Part shown: piece by piece, positions 4,536 to 9,622 of the stretch
How the letters are laid out: each line of letters starts with the position of its first letter
How positions within the stretch are numbered: position 1 is the first letter of the stretch
Assembly (NCBI GenBank): GCA_007128515.1
Contig: SKXI01000340.1
Span: forward strand, 1 to 9,622
Source: Halococcaceae archaeon
Lineage (GTDB): Archaea; Halobacteriota; Halobacteria; Halobacteriales; Halalkalicoccaceae
DNA: 9,622 bases
Reading direction: 5' to 3'
Notes under the pieces: generated by a model
Database searches by the model: none
Told to the model about the DNA's origin: nothing
The model's input: only the letters and a program-made list of their open reading frames with translations
Program-made: the position numbers and the translations under genes

Positions 4536-5792
4536 ATGTCCGAGCAGGCCAACCCGTTCGAGAGTCTCCAGGAGCAGATCGACGACGCCCTCGGCTACCT
4601 CGACGTCCCGGACGACGTCGCGCAGCGGCTCAAGTACCCAGAACGGGTCCTCGAGACGAACCTCACGGTCCGGATGGACGACGGCTCGCTCGAACGGTTT
4701 CCGGCCTACCGCTCGCAGTTCAACGGCGACCGCGGGCCCTACAAGGGTGGGATCCGGTACCACCCGGGGGTCACCCGCGACGAGGTGAAGGCGCTGTCGG
4801 GGTGGATGGTCTACAAGTGCGCGGTCGTCGACATCCCCTACGGCGGCGGGAAGGGCGGCATCGAGATCGACCCGCGGGAGTACTCGGAGACCGAACTCGA
4901 ACGGATCAGCCGGGCGTACGCGGTCGAACTCCGGCCGTTCATCGGCGAGGACGTCGACATCCCCGCGCCGGACGTCAACACCGGCCAGCGGGAGATGAAC
5001 TGGATCAAGGACACCTACGAGACGCTCGAGAACACGACGGCGCCGGGGGTCATCACCGGCAAGGCGATCGAGAGCGGCGGCAGCGAGGGCCGCGTCGAGG
5101 CGACCGGACGGTCGACGATGCTCACCGCCCGCGAGGCGTTTTCCTACCTCGACCGCGAGATCGAGGACGCGAGCGTCGCGGTGCAGGGCTACGGCAACGC
5201 CGGTTGGATCGCCGCGAAGCTCCTCGAGGACCTCGGCGCGCGCGTCGTAGCCGTCAGCGACTCCTCCGGGGCGATCTACGACGAGGACGGACTGGACACC
5301 CGTGAGGTCCGCGAGTTCAAGGACGAGACCGGCTCGGTGAGCGGCTTCGACGGCGCGACCGACGAGTTCGACGGGAGGGAGCTGCTCACGCTCGACTGCG
5401 ACCTGCTCGTCCCCGCCGCACTCGAGAACGCCATCGACGAGGAGCTCGCCGACGACGTGCAGGCGGACGTGATCGTCGAGGCGGCCAACGGCCCGCTCAC
5501 CCCCGGCGCGGATCGCGTGCTCGAAGGGAGCGACGTCCACGTCTTCCCGGACATCCTCGCGAACGCCGGCGGCGTCACCGTGAGCTACTTCGAGTGGGTG
5601 CAGAACCGCCAGCGCTTCTACTGGACCGAAGAGCGCGTCAACGACGAACTCGAACGGGTGATCGTCGAGGCGTTCGACGGCCTCACCGACGCTTACGAGG
5701 AGAAGGAGCTCTCGAGCTTCCGGATGGCCGCCTACGTCGTCGCCATCGAGCGCGTGGTGCGGGCGTTCGACGAGGGCGGCGTCTTCCCCTGA
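4536..5792 (+). CDS. gdh: Glutamate dehydrogenase (Glu/Leu/Phe/Val dehydrogenase family)
   Basis: At 418 residues this is the usual length for the hexameric archaeal enzyme that interconverts glutamate with 2-oxoglutarate and ammonia using NAD(P). The substrate domain shows [11 protein letters not shown] (67-77, Lys70), [19 protein letters not shown] (90-108, Lys94 and Lys106) and IPAPDVNTG (142-150, Asp146 as catalytic acid). The Rossmann domain has GYGNAG (218-223) and VVAVSDSSG (237-245); EAANGPLTP and [10 protein letters not shown] follow. GGGKGG replaces the commoner GGAKGG, a mild change. Coenzyme preference cannot be read safely from the sequence. The start is supported by a TATA box 28 bases upstream. 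It lies 85 bases after the CitE-like gene on the same strand and may be co-transcribed with it. Haloarchaea can have several paralogues; supplying or draining glutamate for C5 metabolism is inferred. Confidence 0.96.
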   Translation: MSEQANPFESLQEQIDDALGYLDVPDDVAQRLKYPERVLETNLTVRMDDGSLERFPAYRSQFNGDRGPYKGGIRYHPGVTRDEVKALSGWMVYKCAVVDIPYGGGKGGIEIDPREYSETELERISRAYAVELRPFIGEDVDIPAPDVNTGQREMNWIKDTYETLENTTAPGVITGKAIESGGSEGRVEATGRSTMLTAREAFSYLDREIEDASVAVQGYGNAGWIAAKLLEDLGARVVAVSDSSGAIYDEDGLDTREVREFKDETGSVSGFDGATDEFDGRELLTLDCDLLVPAALENAIDEELADDVQADVIVEAANGPLTPGADRVLEGSDVHVFPDILANAGGVTVSYFEWVQNRQRFYWTEERVNDELERVIVEAFDGLTDAYEEKELSSFRMAAYVVAIERVVRAFDEGGVFP

Positions 5793-5850
5793 AAGCCCTC
5801 ACGCGCGCTCGCCAGCCCTGCCCACGGGTCTTTCCTCCCCGTTCGCTTAT

Positions 5851-5872
5851 CGAGGGTGCGTTCGCACCCTCG
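5851..5872. repeat. Perfect inverted repeat, 10-base arms, 2-base centre
   Basis: CGAGGGTGCG, TT, then CGCACCCTCG. In RNA it would form a very stable hairpin with a GTTC loop. It lies 59 bases after the glutamate dehydrogenase stop and could mark its transcript end. Confidence 0.7.
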
Positions 5873-5897
5873 CGCCGTTCGCCCGTTCACTGTCCAC

Positions 5898-5918
5898 CGG
5901 AAGAGCGGGGCTCTTCCG
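5898..5918. repeat. Perfect inverted repeat, 9-base arms, 3-base loop
   Basis: CGGAAGAGC, GGG, then GCTCTTCCG. It follows the previous hairpin by 25 bases; no T-tract is adjacent. Confidence 0.65.
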
Positions 5919-5921
5919 AGC

Positions 5922-5944
5922 CCTCGTTCGCTTCGCTCACGAGG
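5922..5944. repeat. Inverted repeat CCTCGT...ACGAGG around a TCGCTTCGCTC core
   Basis: Six-base arms (5922-5927 and 5939-5944) flank an 11-base core. GTTCGCTTCGCTCAC-like low-complexity motifs recur in haloarchaeal intergenic DNA as far as I recall, so this may be a dispersed element rather than a specific site. Confidence 0.45.
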
Positions 5945-6016
5945 ACACCAGGCACCGCCAGTACGCCCGCCACGCGGGTCCGCACGCCGCGCCGACCGAG
6001 CCAGCCCTCCCCCGTT

Positions 6017-6050
6017 CGGCTCGCGGGCGCAAAGCGCGCCACGCGAGCCG
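6017..6050. repeat. Long hairpin, 14 base pairs with a single-base bulge
   Basis: CGGCTCGCG+GGCGC (6017-6030) pairs with GCGCC (6036-6040) and CGCGAGCCG (6042-6050), leaving an AAAGC loop and one bulged A at 6041. It is the longest stem I found in the window. It could be a terminator-like or structured RNA element; no function is shown. Confidence 0.65.
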
Positions 6051-6111
6051 AGGCCACCCGGTCGAACGGTCGTAACGCCGGGTCTCGGCCGTCCGAACAC
6101 GCTCGGATCCG

Positions 6112-6135
6112 GCCGGTTCCGTCAGCCGAACCGGC
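6112..6135. repeat. Perfect inverted repeat GCCGGTTC-8-GAACCGGC
   Basis: Eight-base arms at 6112-6119 and 6128-6135 with an 8-base spacer. It ends 21 bases before the TATA-like element of the downstream gene, a plausible place for an activator or repressor to bind. Confidence 0.5.
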
Positions 6136-6155
6136 GGCACGTTCCACATCTGTAG

Positions 6156-6163
6156 CCTTCAAG
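6156..6163 (+). promoter_or_regulatory. Candidate TATA box of the gamma-glutamyltransferase-like gene
   Basis: CCTTCAAG is centred about 27 bases upstream of the ATG at 6187, matching a leaderless start. The inverted repeat CCCCC-GACGACA-GGGGG (6166-6182) lies between this box and the start codon. Confidence 0.55.
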
Positions 6164-6186
6164 AGCCCCCGACGACAGGGGGTGGT

Positions 6187-7806
6187 ATGGAGTTCACGTA
6201 CCCGTGGGGGTTCAACTCACGACGATCTGCGCCGATGGCCACGAACGGGATGGTCGCCACGAGCCACCCGCTGGCTGCGCGAACGGGTGTGAGCGTACTG
6301 GAAAACGGCGGGACGGCCGCCGACGCCGCGGTGGCGACCGCAGCGGTGTTGAACGTCGTCGAACCGCACATGACCGGTATCGGAGGTGATATGTTCGCGC
6401 TCACCCAGTTCGACGAGGAGTACCGAGCGCTCAACGGCAGCGGACGCGCCCCGGAAGCGGCGGAGATCGAGACCTACCGCGATCGAACGAACAGCGTCGG
6501 CGACGACGGCGAACCTGCGATGCCCCAGGACGGCGGGATGCCGGTCACCGTGCCCGGTGCGCTCGACGGCTGGCAGACGCTCGTCGACAGCTATGGAACC
6601 TTCGAGCTCGCGGAGCTGCTCGCCCCGGCGGCCGAGTACGCCCGCGAGGGATTTCCCGTCACCGAGTACATCTCCCGACAGTGGGCGCACAGCGCCCAGC
6701 GGGTCGAGCAGTTCGAGGCGAGTGCCGAGACCTTCCTCCCGAACGGTGAGGCGCCCGCACCCGGCCAGCGATTCTCCAACCCGGCGTTCGCCGAGAGCCT
6801 GGAGACGATCGCCGAGGAGGGGATCGACGCACTCTACGGCGGCGAGATCGGCGAGGCGATCGTCGAGACAGTGCAGGAACACGGCGGGAGCCTCGCCCTC
6901 TCTGACCTCGAGGCCCACGAGAGCGAGTGGACCGAGCCGATCGGCACCGAGTACAGGGGGATAGAGGTGCTCGAACACCCGCCGAACGGTCAGGGGATCG
7001 TCGCGCTCGAGGCGCTCAACATCGCCGAGGAGTTCGACCTCGCGGCCGACGTCGGCAACGAGGAGCGGCTTCACACGCTGATCGAGGCGATAAAGATCGC
7101 GTTCGCCGACGGCCACGCCCACGTCACCGACCCGGAGTTCGCAGACGTTCCTACGGAAACGATGCTCTCACAGTCCTACGCCGCCGAGCGGTCGGAGGAG
7201 ATCGACTACGGCGCTGGCGAGTACGGTGCCCGTGCCGGAGAGCACGCGGACACGGTCTACCTCACGGCCGTCGACGGGGACGGAAACGCCGTCTCGTTCA
7301 TCAACAGCGTCTACATGGGCTTCGGCAGCGCGCTCACCGCGGGCGGGTTCGCGCTCCAGAACCGCGGTCACTCGTTCAGCCTCGACCCCGGTCACGCGAA
7401 CGCGCTCGAGGCCGGAAAGCGACCGTTCCACACGATCATCCCCGCGATGCTCAGGGAAGACGGCGAGTTCCGCGCCTCCTGGGGCGTGATGGGCGGGTCG
7501 ATGCAGCCACCGGGCCACCTCCAGGTGGTCGCGAACCTCGTCGACTCGGGGCTCAACCCCCAGACCGCGCTCGACGCCCCCCGGTTCCGGTTCCTCGAGG
7601 GCAAGCGCGTCGCGCTGGAGACGAACAGGCTCTCGAAGGAGACCGTCTCCGGGCTGATGGAGCGCGGGCACGACCTCGTCGAGGAGGACACGTTCCTCGG
7701 CGAGGGCAGACACTTCGGTGGCGGCCAGTTCGTCTATCGCGACCCGGACGGGACGCTGATCGGCGGGTCGGACCCGCGGCGCGACGGCCAGGCGATCGGG
7801 TTCTAG
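6187..7806 (+). CDS. ggt: Gamma-glutamyltransferase/acylase-like Ntn hydrolase, lid-less type
   Basis: This 539-residue proenzyme would self-cleave before Thr356 into subunits of about 355 and 184 residues, and then hydrolyse or transfer a gamma-glutamyl (or related acyl) group. Motifs include NGMVATSHPLAA, GGTAADAAVA, EPHMTGIGGDMF, NGSGRAP (Arg87, in the position of the substrate-carboxylate Arg), GGMPVTVPGALDGW, and the nucleophile region HADT356VYLTAVDGDGNAVSF. ALQNRGHSFSLDPGH then runs directly to GKRPFHTIIPAM. Between the FS and the KRP motifs there are about 10 fewer residues than in E. coli GGT (recalled sequence), which indicates no lid loop. No signal peptide is visible, so it is predicted to be cytoplasmic, where haloarchaeal gamma-glutamylcysteine could be a substrate. 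The sequence resembles YwrD-type homologues, whose substrates are poorly known. A TATA box supports the ATG at 6187. Confidence 0.9.
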   Translation: MEFTYPWGFNSRRSAPMATNGMVATSHPLAARTGVSVLENGGTAADAAVATAAVLNVVEPHMTGIGGDMFALTQFDEEYRALNGSGRAPEAAEIETYRDRTNSVGDDGEPAMPQDGGMPVTVPGALDGWQTLVDSYGTFELAELLAPAAEYAREGFPVTEYISRQWAHSAQRVEQFEASAETFLPNGEAPAPGQRFSNPAFAESLETIAEEGIDALYGGEIGEAIVETVQEHGGSLALSDLEAHESEWTEPIGTEYRGIEVLEHPPNGQGIVALEALNIAEEFDLAADVGNEERLHTLIEAIKIAFADGHAHVTDPEFADVPTETMLSQSYAAERSEEIDYGAGEYGARAGEHADTVYLTAVDGDGNAVSFINSVYMGFGSALTAGGFALQNRGHSFSLDPGHANALEAGKRPFHTIIPAMLREDGEFRASWGVMGGSMQPPGHLQVVANLVDSGLNPQTALDAPRFRFLEGKRVALETNRLSKETVSGLMERGHDLVEEDTFLGEGRHFGGGQFVYRDPDGTLIGGSDPRRDGQAIGF

Positions 7807-8021
7807 GGGAACGGGACACCGTCACCGACCACCGCCCAGACGCCGACGAGCAGGAACAGCGCGCCGACGATCCGGAAGACGGTCGGCGAGACCCCCTCTA
7901 CGTCCTCGGGGTCACCGAACAGCGACAGCCGGGCGTTCACATGGGCGACGCGCATCGGAACGAGGAGGTACGCCGCCCCGATGACGATCAACACGGCCCC
8001 GAGTATCGACCGGACGTCCAT
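7803..8021 (-). CDS. Small two-helix membrane protein, unknown function
   Basis: This is a 72-residue protein with hydrophobic segments at about 5-23 (ILGAVLIVIGAAYLLVP) and 48-65 (FRIVGALFLLVGVWAVV), joined by a polar loop with an acidic DPEDVEG stretch. I do not recognise a named family. The ATG at 8021 is chosen over a TTG at 8048, because ACTTTTGT lies about 30 bases upstream of the ATG and the extra N-terminus (SRATRGKR) looks like leader. Its TAG stop and that of the gamma-glutamyltransferase-like gene share the palindrome CTAG, giving a four-base tail-to-tail overlap. It follows the acetyltransferase gene by 70 bases on the same strand. Confidence 0.7.
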   Translation of the reverse strand: MDVRSILGAVLIVIGAAYLLVPMRVAHVNARLSLFGDPEDVEGVSPTVFRIVGALFLLVGVWAVVGDGVPFP

Positions 8022-8043
8022 GCGTTTCCCTCTCGTCGCCCGG

Positions 8044-8052
8044 GACAAAAGT
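8044..8052 (-). promoter_or_regulatory. Candidate TATA box of the small membrane protein gene
   Basis: On the minus strand the sequence ACTTTTGT lies about 23-30 bases before the ATG at 8021. It is the only T-rich run in the 70-base gap and supports that start. Confidence 0.45.
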
Positions 8053-8091
8053 CCGTCCTCGCGCGAACGTACGACGCCTCGTTCCGTGGGC

Positions 8092-8685
8092 TCAAACCCG
8101 AACGTCGGCCAGCCCGGCCGAGAGCGCGTCGTCCCAGCCGGAGCAGTCCCTGACCTCGTCGACCGGACGCGGCGGGTCAGGCGCCGCCGGAGTGGCGCGG
8201 ATCGGCCGCTGCCACCAACCGACGTCGTGCCACTCGCCGTCCTTGTAGCCGACGTCCCGGTACACCCCGATGGGTTCGAAGTTCATCGACTCGTGGAGGC
8301 CGACGCTCGCGGGGTTGGGGAGGGCGATCCCGGCGAATGCACCCACGTAGCCCTGGGATTCGAGGATCGAGAAGAGCGACCCGTAGAGCCCACGAGCGAT
8401 CCCACGGCGGTGGTAGTCGCCGTCGACGTAGACCGAGGACTCGACCGACCACTGGTAGGCCTCGCGGCTCCGTAGCGGTTTGGCGTAGGCGTAGCCGACG
8501 ACGTTCCCCTCGTGCTCACAGACGAGCCACGGGTCGCGGTCGAGAACGCTCTCGATCCGATCGCGCATCTCCGCCTCGCTCGGGACCTCGAGTTCGAACG
8601 AGATCGGCGTCTCTCGCACGTATTTCCCGTAAATACGTTTGATAGACGAAGTGTCGGCGGGCTCTGCCATCCGGATGTCCGCCAT
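8092..8685 (-). CDS. GNAT acetyltransferase, phosphinothricin N-acetyltransferase (PAT/bar) type
   Basis: This 197-residue protein would transfer acetyl from acetyl-CoA to the amino group of a small amino-acid-like substrate such as methionine sulfone/sulfoximine or phosphinothricin. Family-wide landmarks are present: IRMAEPADTSSIKRIY at the N-terminus, ISFELEVPSEAEMRDRI (28-44), RxAYxWxxESSVYV (74-87), the acetyl-CoA loop H92-RRGIA (the usual first Gln or Arg is His), and FEPIGVYRDVGYKDGEWHDVGWWQRPI (136-162). A C-terminal tail (163-197) with Pro and Asp/Glu goes beyond the family core. The ATG at 8685 is supported by a TATA box on the minus strand (ACTATAC, 8708-8714); an ATG at 8670 is less likely. 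It lies 86 bases downstream of the acyl-CoA dehydrogenase gene and has its own promoter. The true substrate is unknown. Confidence 0.92.
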   Translation of the reverse strand: MADIRMAEPADTSSIKRIYGKYVRETPISFELEVPSEAEMRDRIESVLDRDPWLVCEHEGNVVGYAYAKPLRSREAYQWSVESSVYVDGDYHRRGIARGLYGSLFSILESQGYVGAFAGIALPNPASVGLHESMNFEPIGVYRDVGYKDGEWHDVGWWQRPIRATPAAPDPPRPVDEVRDCSGWDDALSAGLADVRV

Positions 8686-8706
8686 CAGCTCGTGTTCACC
8701 GACGGT

Positions 8707-8716
8707 CGTATAGTAG
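8707..8716 (-). promoter_or_regulatory. TATA box of the GNAT gene
   Basis: On the minus strand CTACTATACG is centred about 27 bases before the ATG at 8685, a strong match for a leaderless haloarchaeal promoter. Confidence 0.6.
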
Positions 8717-8761
8717 GTTCCGGAGCCCGGTCGCCGATCGGATTCGGCGATCCATACCCGG

Positions 8762-8770
8762 CAAAAGGAG
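8762..8770 (-). terminator. Short T-run after the acyl-CoA dehydrogenase stop
   Basis: Read on the minus strand, the stop codon is followed within 10 bases by CCTCCTTTTGCC. Archaeal termination often uses T-runs without a hairpin. The run of four T is short, so this is weak. Confidence 0.3.
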
Positions 8771-8771
8771 G

Positions 8772-9622
8772 TTAGAGCCCGAGTTCCCGGCCGATCACGA
8801 GGTGCTGGATCTCGCTCGTCCCCTCGCCGATCTCCATCAGCTTCGCGTCACGGTAGAACCGTTGGGGCGCGAAGTCGGTCGTGTAGCCGTAGCCGCCGAG
8901 GACCTGGACGGCGTCCTCGGCCACCTCGCGTGCGGCCTCCGAGGCGTCGAGTTTCGCGAGCGAACTCGACTTCGTGACGTCCTCGCCGGCGTCGTACATC
9001 GTCGCGGACTTGTGGGTGAGCAGCCGGGCGCGCTCGGTCTTCCGGTACATCCCGACGATCATGTCGCGTACCGCGTCGAACTTCGAGATCGGTTTTCCGA
9101 ACTGCTCTCGTTCCCGGGCGTACTCGTGTGCGGCCTCGTAGGCGCCCTGTGCGAGCCCCGTCGAGAGCGCCGCGATCGAGATCCGGCCCCCATCGAGGGT
9201 CTTCATCGTCTGTGGCCAGCCCTCGCCGACCTCGCCGAGCAAGCGATCTTCGGGAAGCCTGACGTCGTCGAGGGCGATCTCACAGGTCGGCGAGGCGTTC
9301 AGCCCCATCTTCTCCCAGATCGTCGTCACCTCGAAGCCGTCGTCCTCGCGCGGGTCGACGATGAACGTCGAGATGCCGTCGTAGCCCGCCTCGGGGTCGG
9401 TGACGGCCTTCACCAGTACCGAACCCGCCTCGCTCGCGTTCGTGATGAACTGCTTCGTACCGTTCAGCACCCACTCGTCGCCCTCTCTCACGGCATGGGT
9501 GTCCATCCCCGAGGCGTCGGATCCCGAGCCCGGTTCCGTAAGCGCCCACGCGCCGATCTCCTCGCCGGTCGCGAGCGGGCGGAGCCAGCGCTCTCTCTGT
9601 TCTTCGGTGCCGAACAGTTCGA
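8772..9622 (-). CDS. Acyl-CoA dehydrogenase, 5'-partial
   Basis: This FAD flavoenzyme introduces a trans double bond between C2 and C3 of an acyl-CoA, passing electrons to ETF. The frame is open to the window edge; an in-frame ATG at 9506 is internal, because the codons upstream read ATGEEIGAWALTEPGSGSDASG, the conserved flavin-contact motif of the family. 282 residues are visible, and about 100 N-terminal residues lie outside. Further motifs are GTKQFITNA, FEVTTIWEKMGLNASPT, ERVQF-equivalent REREQFGKPISKF, LGGYGYTTDF, RFYRDAKL and the C-terminal EIGEGTSEIQHLVIGREL, whose Glu in GEGT (codon at about 8823-8825) matches the catalytic base of short/medium-chain enzymes. Chain length or branching preference cannot be read. 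With the MCC-like carboxylase at the other end, isovaleryl-CoA is one possibility. Confidence 0.95.
   Translation of the reverse strand, partial: ELFGTEEQRERWLRPLATGEEIGAWALTEPGSGSDASGMDTHAVREGDEWVLNGTKQFITNASEAGSVLVKAVTDPEAGYDGISTFIVDPREDDGFEVTTIWEKMGLNASPTCEIALDDVRLPEDRLLGEVGEGWPQTMKTLDGGRISIAALSTGLAQGAYEAAHEYAREREQFGKPISKFDAVRDMIVGMYRKTERARLLTHKSATMYDAGEDVTKSSSLAKLDASEAAREVAEDAVQVLGGYGYTTDFAPQRFYRDAKLMEIGEGTSEIQHLVIGRELGL

Larger units (their letters stand above)
5793..6186. other. 394-base non-coding region rich in inverted repeats
   Basis: I see no credible gene here: the open frames are rich in Arg, Pro and Ser and look like GC-rich noise. The stretch contains at least seven inverted repeats: 5851-5872, 5898-5918, 5922-5944, 5966-5978, 6017-6050, 6112-6135 and 6166-6182. 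GTTCGC occurs four times (5841, 5860, 5877, 5926). A T-rich TCTTTCC at about 5830 may end the glutamate dehydrogenase transcript. The right end holds the promoter of the gamma-glutamyltransferase-like gene. Confidence 0.6.

Noticed and set aside
3128..4552. Long minus-strand open frame running antisense through the CitE-like gene, continuous with the RidA-family frame
   Set aside because: Only the last 131 codons, from the ATG at 3523, resemble a protein. The upstream part is Arg/Asp/Val/His-rich sequence opposite a well-supported gene, as expected at high GC.
4506..5540. 344-codon open frame antisense to glutamate dehydrogenase
   Set aside because: It mirrors the codon pattern of gdh, shows no recognisable motif, and gdh itself is certain on the plus strand.
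5841..5931. Recurring GTTCGC as a possible CRISPR or iteron array
   Set aside because: The copies are only six bases and unevenly spaced (19, 17 and 49 bases), with no spacer-sized unit and no cas or replication gene nearby.
6112..6135. GGTTCC...GAACC resembling a tRNA T-arm
   Set aside because: The loop is eight bases without the TTCRANY pattern, and no acceptor, D or anticodon arms fit around it.
6927..8153. 408-codon plus-strand frame overlapping the gamma-glutamyltransferase-like gene and the small membrane protein gene
   Set aside because: Arg-rich throughout (repeated RR and RP) and a frame-shifted shadow of the real gene. Its length is due to high GC and scarce stops.
9504..9506. ATG at 9506 as the start of the acyl-CoA dehydrogenase
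   Set aside because: Upstream in-frame codons encode the conserved ALTEPGSGSD motif, so the gene continues past the window edge.

Overview
The window is about 68% GC by eye. It encodes acidic, Asp/Glu-rich proteins and has single TATA-like boxes about 25-30 bases before start codons, which points to leaderless transcripts. Together these indicate a halophilic archaeon (class Halobacteria); the genus cannot be fixed from the sequence. The DNA reads as ordinary chromosomal, metabolic gene content. I see no tRNA, rRNA, CRISPR array, insertion sequence, integrase or phage gene.

Layout, left to right. (1) 1-1496 (+): a biotin-dependent acyl-CoA carboxylase carboxyltransferase subunit, cut at its N-terminus by the window edge. 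(2) 1596-2525 (+): a three-helix DUF5658-type membrane protein, then a thioredoxin-fold redoxin that has no cysteine. (3) 2640-3523 (-): a MaoC-type hotdog hydratase and a RidA-family protein, separated from (2) by a 114-base convergent gap with overlapping inverted repeats. (4) 3620-5792 (+): a CitE-like CoA-ester lyase divergent from the RidA gene, followed by glutamate dehydrogenase. The gap before glutamate dehydrogenase holds two TATA boxes, an imperfect inverted repeat and a possible 15-codon leader ORF. (5) 5793-6186: a 394-base non-coding stretch packed with inverted repeats. (6) 6187-7806 (+): a lid-less, gamma-glutamyltransferase-like Ntn hydrolase. Its stop codon shares a CTAG with the stop of a convergent small membrane protein (7803-8021, -). 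(7) 8092-9622 (-): a phosphinothricin-acetyltransferase-type GNAT and an acyl-CoA dehydrogenase cut by the right edge.

The theme is CoA-thioester and glutamate metabolism. Hydratase, CitE-like lyase and glutamate dehydrogenase side by side recall the C5-dicarboxyl-CoA chemistry of the haloarchaeal methylaspartate cycle, or of citramalyl-CoA/itaconyl-CoA breakdown. The carboxylase (with a methylcrotonyl-CoA-carboxylase-like motif) and the acyl-CoA dehydrogenase at the edges would also fit branched-chain acyl-CoA breakdown. No gene here settles which substrate is used. The most unusual points are the cysteine-free redoxin, active-site substitutions in the RidA and MaoC proteins, the glutamate dehydrogenase leader, and the hairpin-rich gap before the gamma-glutamyltransferase gene. 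I found no clear candidate for a wholly new multi-gene system.
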